NCBI RefSeq assembly: GCF_032854445.1
Contig: NC_088300.1
Coordinates: 10,726,001 to 10,790,000, forward strand
Direction of reading: 5' to 3'
DNA length: 64,000 bases
Origin: Liolophura sinensis
Lineage: Eukaryota > Mollusca > Polyplacophora > Chitonida > Chitonidae
Shown: positions 50,801 through 56,640 of the stretch, piece after piece
Layout of the letters: the number at the start of each line of letters is the position of its first letter
Numbering within the stretch: position 1 is the stretch's first letter
Program-made: the position numbers and the translations under genes
Notes under the pieces: model-generated
What the model saw: the letters and a program-made list of their open reading frames with translations, nothing else
What the model was told of the DNA's origin: nothing
Database searches by the model: none

Positions 50801-51506
50801 TCAAGAGGTTTATATTTGATCCCTCTCCCTCTACAGGCTACTGGTGAACCACCGCTGTTCCTGGCTGCGTCTGTCTTCTATGCCGTAAAGGATGCCATCA
50901 TGGCAGCCCGAGCAGAATCTGGTCTCCATGGTAACTTTGCTCTCAGTTGTCCGGCCACACCGGAGAGGATCCGTATGGCATGTGAGGACCAGTTCACAAA
51001 AATGGTGAGTTATGTGTGGTCACCTTGTTTAGAGAGAGTCATCAAAACATGATGTACCTTTACACCTGTCCGGAATCTAGTCGGCTAGTATTTGGAAGAT
51101 GTTTTAAATAATTTTGGTAGATATGTTCCCATGTCAGTCTGTACGTTTTGACATCACAAAAATTATTAAGGTTGCAGATATCTTGAAGGTTTTGAAAAGA
51201 AAGGGTATTTTACCTGTTTTCAGATTTATTCATATGAACTGCATGTATGACAGAATTTCAAGGACATTGTATAAAATGAGTACAAGAGAAGGTGCTCGTT
51301 CAAATCCAGCTTTGGGCAGGGATATTTTCTATATAACCAGCCATCCAATATTTGGAATGTCTTGGTGGCAATAAGCGGCTTCCAGTTCTCATAAGGTGTT
51401 TAATCTCACTGAAGAACTCTGCATGTATGTTGTTGTGACATCTGGTATGTTTCAGTTCCCTGCAGCTGAACCAGGTACATTTAAACCATGGTACGTTGAA
51501 CTTTGA
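22008..51506 (+). CDS. XDH: Xanthine dehydrogenase/oxidase, 35 coding exons, complete
   Basis: Molybdo-flavoenzyme that oxidises hypoxanthine to xanthine and xanthine to urate, passing electrons through two 2Fe-2S centres and FAD to NAD+; cytosolic (peroxisomal in some animals). The start ATG at 22008 has A at -3; the TGA ends at 51506. Exons total 4030 nt, one more than 1343 codons. The extra base is traced to exon 11, so the intended protein is about 1342 residues (vertebrate XDH is about 1333). XDH rather than aldehyde oxidase is supported by [10 protein letters not shown] (Glu802 of the bovine enzyme), NTAFRGFG (Arg880), GEPPLFL (Glu1261) and FFKGYRRT in the FAD/NAD region. All introns are GT-AG except a GC donor after exon 13. 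Introns are crowded with minisatellites, several made of copies of exon edges. Exon coordinates are given in the three domain entries. Confidence 0.95.
22191..22351. mobile_element. MITE-like element with about 27-bp terminal inverted repeats
   Basis: Left end accctaattcttctaaaatttgg and right end ccaaattttagaagaaataggg are near-perfect reverse complements (22191-22219 and 22324-22351) around about 105 bases of non-coding sequence. Size and structure fit a small non-autonomous DNA element. Solitary related ends occur near 13588 and 56793. It lies in XDH intron 1. No target-site duplication was confirmed. Confidence 0.55.
22427..22508. repeat. Foldback hairpin, 35-bp arms
   Basis: Arm 22428-22462 (gggtatacaggtatatattt, then ggctgaggttgataat) pairs with 22473-22508 (attatcaacctcatccaaat, then gtctacccgtataccc) around a 10-base loop, with few mismatches. 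It could form a long stem in RNA or be a tiny foldback transposon. It lies in XDH intron 1. Confidence 0.7.
23705..23890 (-). mobile_element. SINE family A copy, head-truncated
   Basis: Reverse copy: ttggtgttttacaccgtact and caagaatatttcacttatac at the 3' end, central block with gggtggaactgggcagggcc and gtacggccggaaaggaagcc, ending within the head (gagctggacttgaactcaca). In XDH intron 1. Confidence 0.8.
24680..24805 (+). mobile_element. SINE family A, 3' fragment
   Basis: It retains gggctctgcccatgcagttt, ataatgctggcccgcc, gtgaaatattcttgagta and an AAATAAATGAA tail. In XDH intron 1. Confidence 0.65.
24885..25080. repeat. 14-bp minisatellite (gaggttatgatttt), about 13 copies
   Basis: The 14-base unit with variants (gaggctatgatttt, gaggttataatcct) runs to within about 20 bases of the XDH exon 2 acceptor. 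No similarity to the exon. Confidence 0.85.
26227..26940 (+). repeat. Tandem array copied from the 3' edge of XDH exon 4
   Basis: Exon 4 ends 'accacagtggaggggatagg', 'cagtgtggcccaggggct', acaccctgtccag and then gtaagg. Intron 4 continues with about nine copies of a 60- to 64-bp unit holding the same stretch, a donor-like ccag-gtaagg and 'gatagctaacaaca'. Some copies have lost the GT (ccaggaagg). Only the first is in the exon. A SINE interrupts the array at 26440-26565. Confidence 0.9.
26440..26565 (-). mobile_element. SINE family A fragment inserted in the exon-4-edge array
   Basis: Reverse copy with gatttatttatttgattggt, gaatatttcacttatatgac, cagcattatggtggg and gggcagagccctggggaaa, ending in gaccatccgcag. 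Array units lie on both sides, so the array had already begun when this copy inserted. Confidence 0.8.
26940..28240. repeat. 23- to 26-bp minisatellite (tgtataaatctgggatgtaa), about 50 copies
   Basis: Long degenerate array in XDH intron 4 between exons 4 and 5. Period varies through indels. Two stretches (around 27290-27480 and 27505-27680) are near-identical blocks, a higher-order duplication separated by a 'gtgtcccagaagccgc' insert. Minus-strand open frames across it only translate the repeat. Confidence 0.9.
28640..28805 (+). mobile_element. SINE body fragment (same body as 43650-43830)
   Basis: The block gagaggttagagcatgaaaa, caggactggttggcctg, and further on agcgctggcaacactttggc and ggcatgccaaaagaagcag also occurs at 43665-43820. 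It has no tRNA-like head here. In XDH intron 5. Confidence 0.55.
29813..29875. repeat. (TA)n microsatellite, about 30 dinucleotides
   Basis: Uninterrupted TA run in XDH intron 6. Likely length-polymorphic. Confidence 0.95.
29890..30062 (+). mobile_element. SINE family A, diverged copy
   Basis: Recognisable only by order: ttcccagcgcacaatg, ctggccgtcattgtataagg, actcatgagtatggg and an AAATAAATAAA tail. In XDH intron 6. Confidence 0.4.
30175..37087 (+). CDS. XDH: XDH exons 7-15: linker and FAD domain
   Basis: Exons: 30175-30258, 30861-30941, 31781-31922, 32599-32766, 34693-34770, 35374-35467, 35831-35943, 36209-36393, 36925-37087. Recognisable blocks: ECAMGENCC linker, [19 protein letters not shown] and GVEIKFKSK of the FAD fold, [10 protein letters not shown], then [48 protein letters not shown], and FFFKFYLSV at the end. 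Exon 11 contains one base too many (AAA at 34761-34763), which breaks the frame before the conserved GGN segment. Exon 13 ends with a GC donor (35944-35945). Exon 10 is followed by an array of copies of its own 3' end. Confidence 0.93.
31175..31525 (+). mobile_element. tRNA-derived SINE, family B, about full length
   Basis: The head gccccgatagcttagttggt, agagcatctgcttcagg carries an A-box-like segment, and gggtcaatcct is a weak B box. A body with ccgtctctgtgaagcagcac follows, and the end is 'gactgaaaaattgtatgatg', ttaaaccccaagcactcact. This head-plus-tail combination is common in molluscan genomes. It is not a functional tRNA: no matching acceptor stem and a damaged T arm. In XDH intron 8. 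Confidence 0.75.
31545..31600 (-). mobile_element. SINE family A central-block fragment
   Basis: A short reverse match, gttgctggaagaccttccca and catatgaccggagagaaagt, to the central block. No ends or tail. Confidence 0.5.
31960..32420. repeat. 37- to 40-bp minisatellite (ggattgagggagttggaact), about 11 copies
   Basis: The unit also includes cagaagttcatgtaca. It begins a few dozen bases after the exon 9 donor in XDH intron 9. A short 'ggaactcaga' string is shared with the end of exon 9 but is too short to prove an exon origin. Confidence 0.85.
32767..34147 (+). repeat. Array copied from the 3' edge of XDH exon 10, 14 extra donors
   Basis: Units of 99-100 bp repeat the last ~75 bases of exon 10 (gtggtgtttggggatcagta, acgctgacagagattgagat, ctacctcagatcagttgtgg) with the donor and first intron bases (ccag-gtaagactag). 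Donor GTs stand at 32767 (true), 32866, 32965, 33064, 33164, 33264, 33364, 33464, 33564, 33664, 33765, 33865, 33965, about 34061 and 34142. The frame of exon 10 stays open across the first units to 33128. Later units drift (protein-like shadow frames to 33813 only translate copies). Confidence 0.95.
34455..34545 (-). mobile_element. SINE family A, 3' end fragment
   Basis: Reverse end block: tatttgttttattagtgttt, tacgcatattcaggaatatt, tcacttgtacgactgtggcc, aacattatggtg. In XDH intron 10, just after the exon-10-edge array. Confidence 0.65.
36640..36885. repeat. 26-bp minisatellite (attgtgtaatcactgatgta), 9 near-identical copies
   Basis: Very regular copies with almost no substitutions, so recent or homogenised. 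In XDH intron 14, ending about 40 bases before the exon 15 acceptor. Not similar to the exon. Confidence 0.95.
37238..51506 (+). CDS. XDH: XDH exons 16-35: molybdopterin (Moco) domain
   Basis: Exons: 37238-37445, 38079-38257, 39505-39624, 40210-40431, 41135-41198, 41528-41597, 42275-42362, 43187-43273, 43977-44168, 44581-44726, 45323-45404, 45898-45993, 46284-46412, 47163-47237, 47760-47812, 49135-49249, 49710-49796, 50212-50379, 50837-51004, 51456-51506. Motifs in order: [39 protein letters not shown] (Gln767), [10 protein letters not shown] (Phe798, Glu802), [20 protein letters not shown] (Arg880), VAFT (Phe1009), [73 protein letters not shown] (Glu1261), and a C-terminus of FKPWYVEL. All phases agree. 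Bovine residue numbers are from memory of the well-studied structure. Confidence 0.95.
38258..39335 (+). repeat. Array copied from the 3' edge of XDH exon 17, about 9 units of 121 bp
   Basis: Each unit repeats the exon 17 end (aacgatgtacctggcagtaa, cctgtggggcatcatcaacc, gttgtttgctgatcagaag) followed by the donor-like gtatcacat and the start of intron 17 (cagcactatgtttatcacta). The true donor is at 38258; donor-like GTs recur near 38380, 38502, 38604, 38721 and 39107, with changed bases in other units (ttgtgtc, agatgtc). A SINE interrupts the array before the last unit. Frames across it translate as repeated CNDVPGSN-type peptides but carry stops and shifts. Confidence 0.93.
39140..39252 (+). 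mobile_element. SINE family A 3' fragment inside the exon-17-edge array
   Basis: It has cctgggctctgcccggtttc, ataatgctggctgccatcg, gaaatattcttgagtacggc and an AAATAAATA tail. Array units flank it on both sides. Confidence 0.8.
39436..39504 (+). repeat. Two extra copies of the XDH exon 18 acceptor edge
   Basis: The true junction reads tgtttgtgtttcag-gtaacgtgtc. Immediately upstream are two ~30-bp copies, tgtgctacag-gtaacaggta and ttttgctacag-gtaacagg. Both hold an acceptor-like AG followed by the start of the exon, with drift after six bases. Short, but arranged as in the larger edge arrays. Confidence 0.7.
40590..41050. repeat. 17-bp-type minisatellite (accattcacactgtacaa)
   Basis: Irregular array of accattcacactgtaca variants in XDH intron 19, ending near the exon 20 acceptor. 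No exon similarity seen. Confidence 0.8.
41600..42135 (+). repeat. Six degenerate copies of the whole of XDH exon 21 with both splice sites
   Basis: Exon 21 (41528-41597) is short. Intron 21 holds copies starting near 41635, 41738, 41826, 41929, 42015 and 42113, each with an acceptor-like acag, a gtgggggatttgggg-type exon start, and most ending in a cagc-aacaa-gtgagt-like donor. Copies near 41738 and 41929, and near 41826 and 42015, are near-identical pairs, so a block of about 190 bp was duplicated. The copies contain a stop (GGT GGG TGA) or lost bases, so none is a usable alternative exon. Confidence 0.9.
42830..43125. repeat. 26-bp minisatellite (cagtgttgtagaattgtaac), about 11 copies
   Basis: Regular array in XDH intron 22, about 60 bases before the exon 23 acceptor. 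The unit does not match either neighbouring exon. Confidence 0.9.
43555..43875 (+). mobile_element. tRNA-derived SINE with family C head and shared body
   Basis: The head ctttggtggcctaatgtcta, gaatgtctgcctcaaagtcg parallels the reverse copy at 19525. The body gagaggttagagcaaggaaa, caggactggctggctc matches 28640. The end 'gactgaaaattgttaggtac' resembles the family B tail. Suggests related SINEs sharing modules. In XDH intron 23. Confidence 0.65.
44250..44365 (+). mobile_element. SINE family A, 3' fragment
   Basis: ccccgggctctgcctggttt, gaagctggctgacgttg, gtgaaatattcttaagtaca and an AAATAAATAAAT tail. In XDH intron 24. Confidence 0.75.
44960..45095 (+). mobile_element. SINE family A, 3' fragment
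   Basis: gcaacatgcggatggtcatg, ggtttgcccctgggctctat, ataatgctggccattgtct and an AAATAAATAAATAAA tail. In XDH intron 25. Confidence 0.75.
46414..47162. other. XDH intron 28, no feature beyond a SINE remnant
   Basis: Apart from a short reverse SINE-A-like remnant near 46800-46835 (tatttatttgttttattggt), no repeat, gene or exon copy is seen. Confidence 0.4.
47825..48690. repeat. 30-bp minisatellite (cctcctctgtcatgtctgtt type), about 29 copies
   Basis: The unit contains ctcctctgtcatgtctgtta and cctatataat or cctatacagt. It starts right after the exon 30 donor region in XDH intron 30. Because 30 is a multiple of three and the unit lacks stops, it gives a 298-codon open frame, which is an artefact. 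No match to exon 30 or 31. Confidence 0.95.
48705..48942 (+). mobile_element. SINE family A copy, near full length
   Basis: tgacccaggagctgcttacc, gtcgccatgagttcaagtcc, the central block with ggatggtcgtgggtttccct, the end 'cagtattcttgagtacggcg' and a long AAATAAAT tail. Directly abuts the 30-bp array in XDH intron 30. Confidence 0.85.
49268..49348 (+). repeat. Single duplicate of the XDH exon 31 donor edge
   Basis: The segment caggtgtggcgtgttctcta, gtggaggcag, then ctgtctgacaggagaccatc and atgtaataaacagtac repeats the last ~60 bases of exon 31 plus the start of intron 31 (ccatcag-gtaataaccagtac). The donor-like position reads atGTAATA. The copy also has a 5-base insertion (attac). One extra unit only. 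Confidence 0.85.
49440..49635 (+). mobile_element. SINE family A copy with internal deletion
   Basis: tgcagcaaactgacccagg head remnant, cctctccggtcatacatagg, gcaacctgcggatggttgtg, ataatgctggctggctgcc, tgaaatattgttgagcatgg and a caatcaataaata tail. In XDH intron 31. Confidence 0.75.
50405..50528 (+). mobile_element. SINE family A, 3' fragment, diverged
   Basis: caggttttccccaatttctg, ctcggtttctccctcc, 'aagtggaatgttcttgagtg' and gaaatgcaccaatcagataa. In XDH intron 33. Confidence 0.55.
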
Positions 51507-52880
51507 CCTCTGAACCTGGTGACTTGAATGCCCTTAATTCCGGTGAGAAGTGAAGGGGTCTTACATCGTACTCTGAGAGCAGAATTTACATGTACATATA
51601 TGTATGTAGGACTGATTTATCTGTGCAGGAAGATAGGATCTTCAGGGTGTGTTAGAAGTACGTTGAATTCATATTGAGTACTACGTGTAGATCTGTTCTG
51701 TGTGAATAGTAGAGATCGTACATCTGACTGCCACAGTGCTAACCTTTTTGATATCTATATTATTGTTAATATACTCCTGTTTGTGCATGAGCTATCTTTC
51801 CTAAAACTGTCCTATTATTCGACTTAATTTTTCACACCCAAGCCCAGAATTGATTATTTGATTAGCATTTTTATGATGATCAACCATTGCACTGTCATAC
51901 TGCCATGTTTTGTATCAAACAGTCTGTCATTCAGAAAGATTTTATGAAAATTTTGAAACATTATTTATCTACCTTTAATTGTGATAGAAATTACTTGCTA
52001 ATGTTTGTTAAAATTATATCTGTTCTCTGGGATCAAGTTTTTTCATGCAGACTACCTCATTCCAGAAGGGTGTCCCATGCAGGTGTTGGTGTATGCATCT
52101 GCCATCCTGTAATGTTTGGCTATATCCTGCAGTGTGGTTATATGTGGTGTTAGAATCTGTCTGATCCAATGATCAAGTGTATGTAGTGTAAGCATCAAAC
52201 TCAGATTACATTACAAGGTTAATCCACATTTTATACAACTAGTTACATACTTTATCGCTTGTTACATACACCTGTTTTGTTGTTTACGTAGGTGTTTATG
52301 CACAACAGTGGATTCATTGAAAGTAAATCAGATTCATGAAGACAGTCCTCATCATGTTTTTATGTCACATTTACAATTCAACAAATAATTTGTACCTTTT
52401 TTGAAATTATGCCAGAGTGTTATTTTGTTCAGGTGATGTTCAGATCTTTTCATTAGGTAAACAAATTCTATGTATTTATTGTAGTTGATCTCTTGAAATG
52501 CAAATGATTTCTTTTATATCTGTTGACATATTACTGATATAGGTGTGAAAACAAGCTGCGTTTGTGTTGCTATTAGTTTTTGACGAATTCTCTGTCTGTG
52601 CTACCGGTTTTAAACATATGGAGCTATTTGTGTTAATCTATTCCATGATAATATGCTTAGTGATGATATAATTATGATGTCTGTTCATGTCCTGTCTGGT
52701 TATCCCCAGAGTTATTGTGAACAAGAATTCATGCCATTTGAGATATGCTTTTCAGATTTACAGTGTTGGCATGGTTGGTATATGTCCAGTGGTTGAAGCT
52801 CTGTCTTTTTAAAATAGGTTCATAAAAGTGAAATACCATCACTGGTTGGTGAAAAAAGGCTTATAGAATTTGACATGTTG
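51507..52880. other. XDH 3' flank, probable 3' UTR
   Basis: No second gene. T-rich sequence without repeats follows the XDH stop. I did not find an unambiguous AATAAA soon after the stop, so the UTR end is undefined. Confidence 0.4.
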
Positions 52881-52884
52881 GCTT

Positions 52885-53290
52885 TGACATGTTGGCTTAT
52901 ATTGTCTTGTGGTTGTCTTTAGAAACCTTCCAGTGCTGCCAGTCTGCATCTCACATAACTGTGGTTTGGTGTCGTATGGTTAACTGTAGAAATGTTTTAT
53001 TGCCAGGCTGTACCTCACATATGTCTGGTTTTGTTATCTTGTGGTTGTCTGTAGAAATATTCTTTTGCCAGGCTGTACCTCACATATGTCTGGTTTTGTT
53101 GTCTTGTGTTGTCTGTAGAAATGTCCTGTTGCTAGGCTGTACCTCACATATGTCTGGTTTTGTTGTCTTGTGGTTGTCTGTAGGAATGTCCTGTTGCCAG
53201 GCTGTACCTCACATATGTCTGGTTTTGTTGTCTTGTGGTTGTCTGTAGGAATGTCCTGTTGCCAGGATGTACCTCACATATGTCTGATTT
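52885..53290. repeat. 65-bp minisatellite, about 6 copies
   Basis: The unit has ttgccaggctgtacctcaca, tatgtctggttttgttgtc and gtggttgtctgtagaaatgt. It lies downstream of XDH. Each unit holds an acceptor-like tgtctgtag, but no related exon is known. Confidence 0.9.
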
Positions 53291-53819
53291 TGTACCAAAG
53301 TGCTTGGAATATTATGGTGCTGATATGGCAGCCCTGCATGTCAAGTTCTGTGTTAAAAGTTTGATTTCCTGAAAAACTTTGTATGTTGTCTTCATTTACT
53401 TGATTTGTGTTCATCTGTAATACAGTTTTGAGTGAAAAACATTGCAATATGGAATCATCTTGCAATTTGTTTTCTGTGTATAGAAATATTTCATGTTTGC
53501 TGGTTGGTATTTTATCAAAGTATCTAGTCAGCGGCTTTGCAAAGGTGACAAACAGAGATGATTGTGGTGCTTGTGTTTGTGACAGTGTAAGCTTTTATGA
53601 TAGTGGTGTTACTGGTCTAAGTGTTGATGTGAGTAGTGGTGCTGGTGTGTTAAAGGGGTGGTGCTGGCACTGGTCTTTGGTGCTAGCATAGGGAAGAGAT
53701 AGAGACTACCATGGTGCTTGTATTTGTGATGGTAATGGTGTTTAATGGTTTAAGTGTTGATACTGGCACTAATTAGTGATGCTGGAACTGGAGTTCCTGG
53801 TGTTGATGATGGTGCTGGC

Positions 53820-54360
53820 ACTATTTATTAGTGCTGGTGAGCTGTAGTTGGTGGTGCTGGTACTGGCACTCTTTAGTGGTACTGGTGAGCTGTAGTTGCT
53901 GGTGCTGGTGCTGGCACTATTTATTAGTGCTGGTGAGCTGTAGTTGGTGGTGTTGGTACTGGCACTCTTTAGTGGTACTGGTGAGCTGTAGTTGCTGGTG
54001 CTGGTGCTATTTATTAGTGCTGGTGAGCTGTAGTTGGTAGTGTTGGTGCTGGTATTATTTAGTGGTACTGGTGAGCTGTAGCTGGTGGTGTTGGTGCTGG
54101 CATTATTTAGTGGTACTGGTGAGCTGTAGTTGGTGGTGTTGGTGCTGGCATTATTTAGTGGTACTGGTGAGCTGTAGTTGGTGGTGTTGGTGCTGGCATT
54201 ATTTAGTGGTACTGGTGAGCTGTAGTTGGTGGTGTTGGTGCTGGCATTATTTAGTGGTATTGGTGAGCTGTAGTTGGTGGTGTTGGTGCTTCATTTATTT
54301 AGTGGTACTGGTGAGCTGTAGTTGGTGGTGTTAGTGCTGGCACTATTCAGTAGTGCTGTT
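53820..54360. repeat. 48-bp minisatellite (gtactggtgagctgtagttg), about 11 copies
   Basis: The unit continues gtggtgttggtgctggca and ttatttagt. It preserves an open frame (16-residue repeat with many Trp and Cys) only because 48 is divisible by three. A looser gtgctggtgctgg background extends from about 53560. Confidence 0.9.
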
Positions 54361-55724
54361 GTTAATGTTTGAAGTACATACATGTACAGTGTATGTTAGT
54401 GATGGTATATTGTTTAATAATGTTGATGGTGGAAATAGCTATTCTAAATTAATGACCAATTTTATAAATTTTCTGATAATTGTGAATTTAGGTTTGTTTA
54501 ACTTGTACAGTAATTTTCATTCAGATTTACCTGTACATATATAGCGCTTAATGGTTCTATGCATGGTGTTTGTAGTACAGTGGATAGCGTGACCAGAGGT
54601 TTGACCAGAGGTTGTACTGCCTTTATTGAGGAAAAAAAGTATGTAGGCCTATCCTATTTGGTACTGGAAACCATTTCATTTATATGATGTTTAGAGATTT
54701 TTATAAATGTTTATGGCCATTATACATGTATTTTATATAGTTGGCCAGGAGTGAATGCTCTATACCGACTGGTGTTCATTTGTATACTAATACACATATT
54801 TTGTATCCTACAGTTCTGCATTTTCTGTGTACACACATTTGTTACTTGTTCACTATTATTTTTCCCACCTTTTTGTGTTAATTACTTTGTTGTTTTTGGC
54901 CATAGTTTTGGATCTGTTTATAGGATTTTGTCTTTTTTCTTTGTTATTTCTATATTGTATGATGTCCTGGACGTTTTGGTTTGAGTTTTAATGTTATTGT
55001 TGTCCAGGTCTGGAGATTCTGTAGCCAGACTGTATAGTCATAGTCTCACCCGTAAAATACTGGTAGTCCCATGTTTTTTTGTAGTTATATACAGAACATT
55101 TATTTATGTTCTTATATTACATGTGTTTATGTTATAATAATAATAATAATAATTAAGAGTACAGCTACATGTGTATGACAAGTCAACACTCAAACCTATA
55201 CATACATATCTACCAGCTGGTACTATAACTATTGATATTCATGGTAATGGCACCAGTTATGAAAAGTTATGAGTGTTAAAAATGAAGTGAATTCACATGT
55301 TTTGCTGTTTGGGCTTCTTCTCTTTTTGAACTCGTCATTATTCATTCATTGAGTATTCCGGAGATTGGGACAAACTTGATTGGTGTTTCAACTTTACTCC
55401 GCAAGGTGGCAGAAACCTTTCATATTGATTCAAAAGACATGTAGACCTACTCATATCCAAGATATGTTTACATCAGTGTTCGTAAAAAGAGAACATGCTC
55501 TTCTCAGATGTCCCTGTTCTCTGATATTTAGTTGATCCAAGCAAATATCTGGTATGAGTAGTTTGAACCGGCCCTGTTGCATAACCCATCACCATGCCTT
55601 GATATTAAAATTAGACATATATTTGATTTGTGGCATGCAAGGTGACATTGGGCTGGTCGCCTGCAATATTCATGCACTGTGTACAGAGTAGCTATCCACA
55701 CGACAGACAGAACTAACAAGTGAT

Positions 55725-56640
55725 AGCCATGATACAAACAGTAGATCGGCTAACAAGTGATTACCACAATACAAACAGTACGTCGGCTAGTAAGCGGTTA
55801 CAACAATACAAACAGTACGTCGGCTAGTAAGCGGTTACAACAATACAAACAATAGATCGACTAACAAGCGGTTACCACAATACAAACAATAGATCGGCTA
55901 ACAAGCGGTTACCACAATACAATCAATAGATCGGCTAACAAGCGGTTACAACAATACAAACAATAAATCGGCTAACAAGTGATAGCCATGATACAAACAA
56001 TAGATCGGCTAACACGTGGTTACCACAATACAAACAGTACGTCAGCTAGTAAGCGGTTACAACAATACAAACAATAAATCGGCTAACAAATGATAGCCAT
56101 GATACAAACAACAGATCCGCTTACAAGAGGTTACCATGATACAAACAATAGATCGGGTAACAAGTGATTACCACAATACAAACAAAAGATCGGCTAACAA
56201 GCGGTTACTTTGATACAAACAATAGATCGGCTAACAAGCGGTTACCACAATACAATCAATAGATCGGCTAACACCCGGTTACCACAATACAAACAATAGA
56301 TCGGCTAACAAGTGATAGTCATGATACAAACAATAGATCGGCTAACAAATGATAGCCATGATACAAACAGTAGATCAGCTAACAAGCGGTTACCACAATA
56401 CAAACAGTATGTCGGCTAGTAAGTGGTTACAACAATACAAACAATAGATCAGCTAACAAACGGTTACCACAATACAAACAATAGATCGGCTAACAAGTGA
56501 TAGTCATGATACAAACAATAGATCGGCTAACAAGCAGCTACCACAAGACAAACAACAAATCGGCTAACAAGCAGTTTCCATTATACAAACAATAGATCGC
56601 CTAACAAGGGGTTACCACAATACAAACAACAGCTCGACAA
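55725..56640. repeat. 37-bp minisatellite (caatagatcggctaacaagc), about 24 copies
   Basis: The unit includes ggttaccacaatacaaa. Two flavours, ggttaccacaata and gatagccatgata, are interspersed in patterns that repeat over several units. Intergenic between XDH and BCS1L. Confidence 0.95.

Noticed and set aside
22008-51506. Aldehyde oxidase as the identity of the molybdo-flavoenzyme
   Set aside because: The substrate-site Glu (GGGFGGKE) and Arg (TAFRGFG) and the NAD-region FFKGYRRT are those of xanthine dehydrogenase.
53831-54334. Trp/Cys-rich open frames downstream of XDH
   Set aside because: Translation of a 48-bp minisatellite; no start or homology.
55528-55737. Minus-strand 69-codon frame with several cysteines
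   Set aside because: Considered as a lectin or PAN exon, but the cysteine spacing fits neither and the splice sites are poor.
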